Both the position numbers and the translations under genes were made by a program. A stretch of DNA of 64,000 bases, taken from NCBI RefSeq assembly GCF_013373865.1, contig NC_050470.1, positions 11,144,373-11,208,372 on the forward strand, in the 5' to 3' direction. The notes under the pieces were generated by a model. That model was given only the letters and a program-made list of their open reading frames with translations. It searched no databases and was not told the origin of the DNA. Shown here piece by piece: positions 56,357 through 64,000 of this stretch. This stretch comes from Monomorium pharaonis. Its lineage: Eukaryota > Arthropoda > Insecta > Hymenoptera > Formicidae. Numbering within the stretch: position 1 is the stretch's first letter; every line of letters starts with the position of its first letter.

Positions 56357-59300
56357 ACCCCTATTAAGTTGGACCCCCCACCATCGCAAATCAAGTTCGC
56401 ACTAAGTCAAAAATTTAGTGCTATTTAGGTGCTAATTTAGTACCCTAGTCCGAATTTTGGTGCTCAAATTGTTTAGCAGGAATTTTTTTTAAAAAAGGGG
56501 GGGTGTAACTTAATGGCAAGCTGGACCCCCCTATATCAAAAAATAAATATAGCGTGGTCGTATAAAAAAAACAACTACACAGAAAATTTAGTGCTAATTT
56601 GGTGCTCCAAAATAGCGCATAATTTTTCGCTAGAATGTCATTATTAAAAAATACTAATAAATAATTTATCCGGCAAACGCGCGCGCCGCGCTCTAAAGTC
56701 CGTTTTCCCATCAAAAAATTTGGTGCTCGCAAGATTATTATACTAAAACATTCCTCAGACATCGTACTATTAAAAAACACAAAGATCCGATTTTAGTGCT
56801 AACTGCATAATGCCGAAATTAATTTGTTTATCCCGCAAGCGCGCTCGGCGCGCTATAAAGTCCGTTTCCCCATCGTCAAAAAATTTGGTGCTCGCAAGAT
56901 TATTAGACTAAAATATTCCTCAGACATCGTACTATCAAAAAACACAAAGATACAATTTTGGTGCTAACTGCATAATGCCGAAATTAATTTGTTTATCCCG
57001 CAAGCGCGCTCGGCGCGCTATAAAGTCCGTTTCCCCATCGTCAAAAAATTTGGTGCTCGCAAGATTATTAGACTAAAACATTCCTCAGACATCGTACTAT
57101 TAAAAAACACAAAGATCCGATTTTAGTGCTAACTGCATAATGCCGAAATTAATTTGTTTATCCCGCAAGCGCGCTCGGCGCGCTATAAAGTCCGTTTCCC
57201 CATCGTCAAAAAATTTGGTGCTTGCCAGATTATTAGACTAAAACATTCCTCAGACATCGTACTATCAAAAAACACAAAGATCCGATTTTGGTGCTAACTG
57301 CATAATGTCAAAATTAATTTGTTTATCCCGCGAGCGCGCTCGACGCGCTCTAAAGTTCGTTCCCCCATCGTCAAAAAATTTGGTGCTCGCAAGATTATTA
57401 TACTAAAACATTCCTCAGACATCGTACTATCAAAAAACACAAAGATCCGATTTTGGTGCTAACTGCATAATGTCAAAATTAATTTGACATTAGCACCAAA
57501 ATCGGATCATTGTGTTTTTTGATAGTACGATGTCTGAGGAATATTTTAGTCTAATAATCTGGCGAGCACCAAATTTTTTGACGATGGGGAAACGGACTTT
57601 ATAGCGCGCCGAGCGCGCTTGCGGGATAAACAAATTAATTTCGGCATTATGCAGTTAGCACTAAAATCGGATCTTTGTGTTTTTTAATAGTACGATGTCT
57701 GAGGAATGTTTTAGTATAATAATCTTGCGAGCACCAAATTTTTTGACGATGGGGAAACGGACTTTATAGCGCGCCGAGCGCGCTCGCGGGATAAACAAAT
57801 TAATTTTGACATTATGCAGTTAGCACCAAAATCGGATCTTTGTGTTTTTTGATAGTACGATGTCTGAGGAATGTTTTAGTATAATAATCTTGCGAGCACC
57901 AAATTTTTTGACGATGGGGGAACGAACTTTAGAGCGCGTCGAGCGCGCTCGCGGGATAAACAAATTAATTTTGACATTATGCAGTTAGCACCAAAATCGG
58001 ATCTTTGTGTTTTTTGATAGTACGATGTCTGAGGAATGTTTTAGTCTAATAATCTGGCGAGCACCAAATTTTTTGACGATGGGGAAACGGACTTTATAGC
58101 GCGCCGAGCGCGCTTGCGGGATAAACAAATTAATTTCGGCATTATGCAGTTAGCACTAAAATTGGATCTTTGTGTTTTTTAATAGTACGATGTCTGAGGA
58201 ATGTTTTAGTATAATAATCTTGCGAGCACCAAATTTTTTGACGATGGGGAAACGGACTTTATAGCGCGCCGAGCGCGCTCGCGGGATAAACAAATTAATT
58301 TTGACATTATGCAGTTAGCACCAAAATCGGATCTTTGTGTTTTTTGATAGTACGATGTCTGAGGAATGTTTTAGTCTAATAATCTGGCAAGCACCAAATT
58401 TTTTGACGATGGGGAAACGGACTTTATAGCGCGCCGAGCGCGCTCGCGGGATAAACAAATTAATTTTGACATTATGCAGTTAGCACCAAAATCGGATCTT
58501 TGTGTTTTTTGATAGTACGATGTCTGAGGAATGTTTTAGTCTAATAATCTTGCGAGCACCAAATTTTTTGACGATGGGGAAACGGACTTTATAGCGCGCC
58601 GAGCGCGCTTGCGGGATAAACAAATTAATTTCGGCATTATGCAGTTAGCACCAAAATCGGATCTTTGTGTTTTTTGATAGTACGATGTCTGAGGAATATT
58701 TTAGTCTAATAATCTGGCGAGCACCAAATTTTTTGACGATGGGGAAACGGACTTTATAGCGCGCCGAGCGCGCTTGCGGGATAAACAAATTAATTTCGGC
58801 ATTATGCAGTTAGCACCAAAATCGGATCTTTGTGTTTTTTGATAGTACGATGTCTGAGGAATATTTTAGTCTAATAATCTGGCGAGCACCAAATTTTTTG
58901 ACGATGGGGAAACGGACTTTATAGCGCGCCGAGCGCGCTTGCGGGATAAACAAATTAATTTCGGCATTATGCAGTTAGCACCAAAATCGGATCTTTGTGT
59001 TTTTTGATAGTACGATGTCTGAGGAATATTTTAGTCTAATAATCTGGCGAGCACCAAATTTTTTGACGATGGGGAAACGGACTTTATAGCGCGCCGAGCG
59101 CGCTTGCGGGATAAACAAATTAATTTCGGCATTATGCAGTTAGCACTAAAATCGGATCTTTGTGTTTTTTAATAGTACGATGTCTGAGGAATGTTTTAGT
59201 ATAATAATCTTGCGAGCACCAAATTTTTTGATGGGAAAACGGACTTTAGAGCGCGGCGCGCGCGTTTGCCGGATAAATTATTTATTAGTATTTTTTAATA

Positions 59301-59585
59301 ATGACATTCTAGCGAAAAATTATGCGCTATTTTGGAGCACCAAATTAGCACTAAATTTTCTGTGTAGTTGTTTTTTTTATACGACCACGCTATATTTATT
59401 TTTTGATATGGGGGGGTCCAGCTTGCCATTAAGTTACACCCCCCCTTTTTTAAAAAAAATTCCTGCTAAACAATTTGAGCACCAAAATTCGGACTAGGGT
59501 ACTAAATTAGCACCTAAATAGCACTAAATTTTTGACTTAGTGCGAACTTGATTTGCGATGGTGGGGGGTCCAACTTAATAGGGGT
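56357..59585. mobile_element. Foldback element: long inverted arms of 165-bp repeats
   Basis: 3,229 bases, ends ACCCCTATTAAGTTGGACC and its exact mirror, flanked by the 9-base duplication TTAAAAACA (56348-56356 and 59586-59594). The centre of symmetry is near 57480. The left arm has four 165-base units plus a diverged terminal unit, and the right arm has ten plus the mirrored terminal unit. Each unit holds a short hairpin, AGCGCGCCGAGCGCGCT, and an AGCACCAAATTTTTTGACGA word. No transposase. A 9-base duplication with long arms of subrepeats is the pattern of FB-type (Mutator-like) elements; that assignment is inference. Mirrored 111-codon frames at the two ends are by-products of symmetry. Confidence 0.88.
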
Positions 59586-60222
59586 TTAAAAACACATCTT
59601 AGCTGTTATGGCTAAATTTTAGCTTCGGTAAGAAATCCTTTTTAAGAAAAATAAAGTAAAAACGACATAATAGTTACAAGAAGAATCTTTCTGGTACGTA
59701 ATTTTATACGAGCATTTTACATTAATTTATAAAAGTCAGCTTATACGTAAAAGTAACGTTATTTTATACGTAAATGTGACTTCATATACGTAAAAGTAAT
59801 GTTATTTTATACGAAACCATTATGTATATGTTCCCTCTCTCTTTTTCCGATTTTGTTGCCCAGAATGTGCTGATGCTGACATTTTGACCAAATTGTAACT
59901 GGAAAATGACGTAACTATTACGAGAACAGTGAAACATTGTTCCATAATGATTACATAAATGTTACAAATCAGTGTTTACTGGGTGGTTATCACGCTGCAG
60001 AAAACGTCTTAAAAATGTAAAAAAAAAAATTCTGTTAAATAATACTTAAATGTTTCTTGTTTACTAACACATTTAGACAAATTAATATATAAAATAATAA
60101 TAAAATTAAAAATTTTTTAATTTCCATGATTTCTCTCCACCCCCCACTCTCTCTCTCTTTCTTTAGAAGTGACAAATATAAATAAAAAAATAATTTGCTT
60201 CTTAATTTTAAATAAGTTAATC

Positions 60223-60682
60223 AGGGTTGGGTAAGTTAATATATTTTGTTTTACTAAATTAAATTAAAGTTTATGGATTACACAATTAATTCAGTTTTAA
60301 GTTAAAAGCTATATAAATAAAAACCTAGCTCAGTTCCTCAGTTAAAGTTACGTTAAAATTAATTTAACTCGAGTAAAAGTAAACGTTAATTTTGAGAAGC
60401 TTTATTTATATTTAATTAAAAAGTCATATAATTAATTTAAGTCAGATTACCAACATAGTTACAGTATCAATTATTAAATATTTTAAATATTTTATTTGTA
60501 ATGTAAGTTATAATATTAATTATATGAAATAATAAAAAAATTTTGATTTTATGTAAAAATGTATTTTTTATATTTTTCTTATGAAATTTCTCATATAATT
60601 GTTTTTCTTTCGCCCAGATAAAATTTTTAATTTAGGAAAAAAATTACAGTTTATAACTCAATAAGTTAATACGTTAATAAGT
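60223..60682. mobile_element. CAGGGTTGGGTAAGTTA-type element, left part
   Basis: Begins CAGGGTTGGGTAAGTTAATA, the same end type as the CRAT intron element, followed by AAGTTAA/AGTTAAA-rich DNA that continues after the solo LTR at 61371 (TTAGTTAAAGTTAAACATA). The right end is not found. Confidence 0.5.
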
Positions 60683-61370
60683 TGTAACGGTTCGCCTTTC
60701 CCGATCGCCTCGGACAGGCTCGCCGGACGCCAGGATTCGGGAGAAGGGGGGAAATCAACTTGCGTATATCGATATCAAATTAACAGTTCTTTATTGTAAA
60801 GCTTATGCTATGTACATACTTAACCTACGGGTAATCTTATGCTAGGCCTTAACTTACGAAGAGATATTTTATAAGATATATACAGGCTAGTCTAACGGTA
60901 TCCGGACGGAAGCGCGCTTATGCGCAGCACCGTAGTACGCGGTCGCGGTCGCGAGGTTTGCGGATTTCAAGTAGCCGAAAACCGGCGTGCGCCAGGCGGC
61001 GGAACGATCTGATGACCTGCTCCGTCGGCGGAGTCAAGGAAGCCGAAAGCTGGCGTGCACCAGGCGGCGAGGCGGTCTAATGACCGGTCTCGTCGGCGGG
61101 ACCTAGGAAGTCGAAAGCCGGCGTGCGCCAGCCGGCAGAGCGGTCTGATGACCAGCCCTGTTGACGAGGAATGGTGCTCAATCCGGATCGAGCTCGGCTT
61201 TTATACCCGTCGGGGAGATTCCCACGCACTCCCAGCTCCCAGCAGCGTGGTCACGTGGTGGGATCGGTTCCCGACGGGGATACTAGACTTTCGGGAGGGA
61301 CGTACGTGGACGCCGAGTCCCGTATAGTGGGGCGGGTGGTCGGCCCCGGGACCTAGTGACAATCGTCACA
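60683..61370 (-). mobile_element. Solo LTR, 688 bp
   Basis: On the minus strand it starts TGTGACGATTGTCAC and ends GAACCGTTACA (TG...CA). AAGT flanks both sides (60679-60682 and 61371-61374). A TATAAAAGCC box at about 61197-61206 and an AATAAA signal near 60794 are in the right order for U3-R in this orientation. It contains three 68-base tandem units. No internal region or partner LTR is nearby. Confidence 0.8.
60973..61176. repeat. 68-bp tandem repeat, 3 copies, inside the solo LTR
   Basis: AGCCGAAAxCxGGCGTGCxCC starts at 60973, 61041 and 61109; each unit also has a GGTCTGATGACC-like word. It lies downstream of the TATA box in the LTR orientation. Confidence 0.85.
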
Positions 61371-61440
61371 AAGTTATAGTTTATACATTTCAAAAAAATA
61401 ATTAGTTAAAGTTAAACATACATATATACATGCATACGTC

Positions 61441-61442
<2 letters not shown>

Positions 61443-61484
<42 letters not shown>

Positions 61485-61508
61485 CGTGTGTGTGTGTGCG
61501 TGTGTGTG
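61443..61508. repeat. (GT)n microsatellite
   Basis: About 30 GT units with a few GC changes, next to the solo LTR. Confidence 0.95.
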
Positions 61509-61579
61509 TAAATCTCCCGGAGGGAATCGCGACTAGTATTAAATATTAGATTTGGAATTTGTTTCTGTTTTAATATTAA

Positions 61580-61833
61580 CAGGTATCTTGCTGCGGAATG
61601 TGGCAACTCAACAATGGCGGAGGAAGAGAGAGAAGCAAGAGAAAATAATTTTGCCGGATTGGCGGTCGCAATCTATTAGGAATCGTAGGAGGGTAGAGGT
61701 AGACGCGCGAAAGAACGCTGGACAAGAGGATGCTAAATTGCCCGTCAAACTCGATCGAGATCGATTATGTAGAGTCATTCGTTTATCTTTGTTCATAAAA
61801 ATATTTGCTTTAAAATACGAGTTATGTATGTAG
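61580..61833 (+). CDS. Unrecognised basic open frame
   Basis: An acceptor-like TTTTAATATTAACAG ends at 61581 and is followed by an open frame to 61833 rich in Arg, Lys and Gln (QQWRRKREKQEK, RNRRRVEVDARK). It could be an internal exon of a gene whose other exons are not visible, or chance. No domain recognised. Confidence 0.2.
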
Positions 61834-61929
61834 TTTATATATACGTACAAATGAATGGTATCCCGGGATTTAGAATAGATTAAGGAATAAGATTATATTT
61901 ATCAAATTACAATTAAAAGCGGCAAGGAA

Positions 61930-63235
61930 AATTGTCTCGGCGATGGGGGGTCCATCAGACACCTGGAAGGATTTTAGTTGTGCACATCCCTGCGATCCAC
62001 GGGACCGTGTGCCCTGCAGTTATTGGGCCGCGCGTTGCGCAAGTTTAGTGCGCTTACCCTAAGTGGGCCCCCCCCTCCCATTGGGGTCTTGCGTTACTTG
62101 CGTATCGACCGCGATCAATGTTGCTTTCGTGTGCAGTGATTGTGCATGCGACCCTCGAGTAAAGTGTCTCTAACGGAATATCCGCTATCGATATCTGCGA
62201 AATAGCCCACAAGCGAGAGAGGCAAGCAAGAAAAGAAATCTGTAGAGGAGAGAATCACGAGGGATAATATCGGTAAGATGGCTCGTATCGGGATTTTTTT
62301 ATATTGTAAAGCCACCGGCTGGCGACTGGCCGCGATCCCGTTTTGAGTCCGATTGCGGTGATGTTAGTGTTACGTCGGCCATTTAATAATCTTAGGTCCG
62401 GTTCCACAACTCACGGTTAAATTAACTGGCCAATTATTCCATTGGAATTGACCAATCGTATTTGTTAATTTTGCTTAACGACAAATACGATTGGTCAATT
62501 CCAATGGAATAATCGGCCAGTTAATTTAACCGTGAGTTGTGGAACCGGGCCTTAGATTTTCGGTCGAGTGTCGTGGTCGGACGCAAGAGAGAAGGACCTT
62601 GGTGCACGGTTGCACCGAGCTGCTAGGGAGTCGAAGACGGCGGATAAATTCGATCGCCACCTCCCTCTTGGAGACTCATCGTGCGTCACAAAGGCCTTGC
62701 GGCAAAGTTTTCGCCCCGTCTACCCGTGAAGAAAAAGTAGTCTCCATGAAGATCGAATAAAACTAACTTCGCACGGTGAAACAGGTGTGTAGCGGTTTTG
62801 TTGTTCGCGAATTGCGAGTTTCAACGTAGCCACTTGGATCGGCTGCGATGTCGTGTCGTTTTTGTCGTTTAGATTAGCGTGATGAAACGTCTCGACCTGT
62901 CGGGGCTCGTTCTTGCGTGTCTGCGATGTATCAGTGCCGGAATTGTCGGTGCCATAATCAAAGCTTCCGCATCTTTGTGATTTCGAATTTATCGTGGCCG
63001 CCGTGAGGCCAAGTCGTGAGTGTCGCGAGCATAAAGTGTCGCGAAATGACGTGCCTTTGTGCGCGTCTAGCGATACCAAGTTTTATTCATTTGTGTGCAG
63101 CCGAAATCTTTGTGAGGTACATTCGATTTCGGTTTTCGATCGCGAGAATCCCGCGAGGAAAACTCGTGACAAAATTTGATACCTAACGAGGGGCTCCCAG
63201 AATAAAGGGGCGAAAACGCTCTTGTGTGTCGTCAG
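61930..63235. promoter_or_regulatory. CpG-richer region, possible promoter/5' leader of a gene beyond the window
   Basis: Composition is clearly less AT-rich than the flanks and many CG dinucleotides persist, for example GTCGCGAGC and CGAAATGACGTGCC. No long coding frame or known domain on either strand. It could be a promoter with untranslated exons of a gene to the right, or another repeat. Low confidence. Confidence 0.25.
62393..62554. mobile_element. Palindromic MITE
   Basis: GGTCCGGTTCCACAACTCAC at the left is mirrored by GTGAGTTGTGGAACCGGGCC at the right; the arms are nearly perfect for about 75 bases around a short TTTTGCTTAAC loop. Confidence 0.85.
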
Positions 63236-63241
63236 ATACGA

Positions 63242-63361
63242 GGTTTGTTCTTGGTAGCTGCACTGCTGTACTAGTGCAATAAGTTAGAATGAGAAAAAAT
63301 ATATTTGTCTTATTCTAACTTGTTGCACTAGTTCAGTAGTGCAGCGACAAAGAACAGGCCT
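63242..63361. mobile_element. Palindromic MITE
   Basis: GGTTTGTTCTTGGTAGCTGC is mirrored by GCAGCGACAAAGAACAGGCC; the inner TAGTGCAATAAGTTAGAAT is mirrored across an AT loop. Confidence 0.8.
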
Positions 63362-64000
63362 ACGGTTTGATGTGAGAGAGAAAAGGGAAGCATTTTTTTC
63401 TCTTCCATTCTTTTTTTTCTTTTTCTCATTATTTTATCTGTTACATGTGTTATTTCTATGTTTTTGTTAGATATATTTTTTTCTGATGTACCGTTTTCTT
63501 TTTTTTTGTCACCTAGTTTACACGGAGAGAAAATTACTGACGATAATTCCCAATGAGGAAATTTTCGATAAAATTTATTGAAGAATTAATTTTTACTCTC
63601 TCCTTAAAAGAAAGAAAATAAATAAATGAGTAAAGGACTAAAATAGAAGAAAAGAAAAATTTTCTTGTAGATTAAAATTAAATCACGCTTTTACTAAAAT
63701 CTTTTGCATTGTTATCGGATAATTGTTGTGGTACACCGTCCATTACAATTATATTTGAAGTTGTATCATTAACGGCGAACCCTCTGATAAATTGTAAGGA
63801 GAACTGAATTGTTCGTAAAAGTGAGAATATACTGACAGTTATTAAACGATCGCCGTGTGTGGTAATCTAAACATTGTCGGGCTTCGTTCTTTTTCTCTCG
63901 GTGTACGCTACCATTGTACAATTGATATCTATTGATGATTTATTGATGTATTATGTGAATTTTTCTTGATTATGAATTTTTTTTGTGCCAATTGTTTATT
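63362..64000. other. AT-rich non-coding at the window edge
   Basis: T-rich and A-rich runs; no gene or repeat recognised. Confidence 0.4.

Larger units (their letters stand above)
55266..59981. mobile_element. Outer CCCA-AACAC-ended element hosting the foldback element
   Basis: The left end CCCAATGAACACGC corresponds to the mirrored right end GTGTTTACTGGG near 59981, both followed inward by ACGTAAC/TTACATAAATGTTAC-rich DNA. Parts at 56195-56356 and 59586-59640 form one contiguous repeat when 56357-59585 is removed. The ends are only partly conserved. Confidence 0.5.

Noticed and set aside
56445..59497. Two identical 111-codon frames on opposite strands (56445-56780 minus, 59162-59497 plus) as a duplicated gene
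   Set aside because: They are the same terminal inverted-repeat sequence read from both ends of the foldback element and have no protein-like domain.

Overview
This is a transposon-dominated stretch of an animal nuclear genome, most likely an insect and probably a hymenopteran such as an ant. The organism call is inference: it rests on an insect-type CYP6-like cytochrome P450, small GT-AG introns, an AT-rich background, Ty3/gypsy, Penelope-like and hAT/Harbinger/mariner-type elements, and very many short palindromic MITEs. No bacterial-style gene, operon or CRISPR array is present. One 500-base run of N (30501-31000) marks an assembly gap.

Only two host protein-coding loci can be supported. 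At the left edge (113-1459, minus) is a CYP6-like P450 that looks dead: one in-frame stop, a missing central part, and no heme-cysteine segment. At 49650-53549 (plus) is an apparently intact 12-exon carnitine O-acetyltransferase (608 codons plus stop). Its fourth intron is almost exactly one transposon, and another intron is largely a nested MITE. Two unrecognised open frames (10478-11179 minus, 61552-61833 plus) may be orphan or repeat-derived.

Layout. 2.5-8.8 kb: tRNA-like MITEs, a 122-bp tandem array split by a 1.1-kb MITE, and a nine-copy 101-bp satellite. 9-13 kb: palindromic MITEs and a proline-rich open frame with a long leader. 14.8-22.8 kb: a 299-bp direct repeat pair bracketing a badly decayed Ty3/gypsy copy and other gag-like debris. 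23.45-25.32 kb: a GC-rich probable solo LTR packed with CGGTA motifs. 25.6-26.2 kb: microsatellites. 26.7-30.5 kb: a large inverted-repeat-bounded composite. 31.8-32.0 kb: a Penelope-like fragment. 34.7-48.2 kb: an old LTR retrotransposon (gag plus integrase remnant) whose 3' LTR was interrupted by a young Ty3/gypsy element with identical 206-bp LTRs; the 5' LTR of the old element preserves the uninterrupted site. 55.3-60.0 kb: an outer repeat into which a 3.2-kb foldback element (two inverted arms of 165-bp units) inserted with a 9-bp target duplication; the empty site is preserved at 28.55 kb. 60.7-61.4 kb: a second solo LTR. 61.9-63.2 kb: CpG-richer sequence with no clear ORF, possibly a promoter/leader of a gene beyond the right edge.

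The most informative content is the nesting history. Several insertions can be read precisely because an uninterrupted paralogous copy lies in the same window. Unclaimed AT-rich intervals (for example 20.3-21.5, 22.8-23.4, 32.1-33.0, 54.2-55.2, 63.4-64.0 kb) show nothing I can name.
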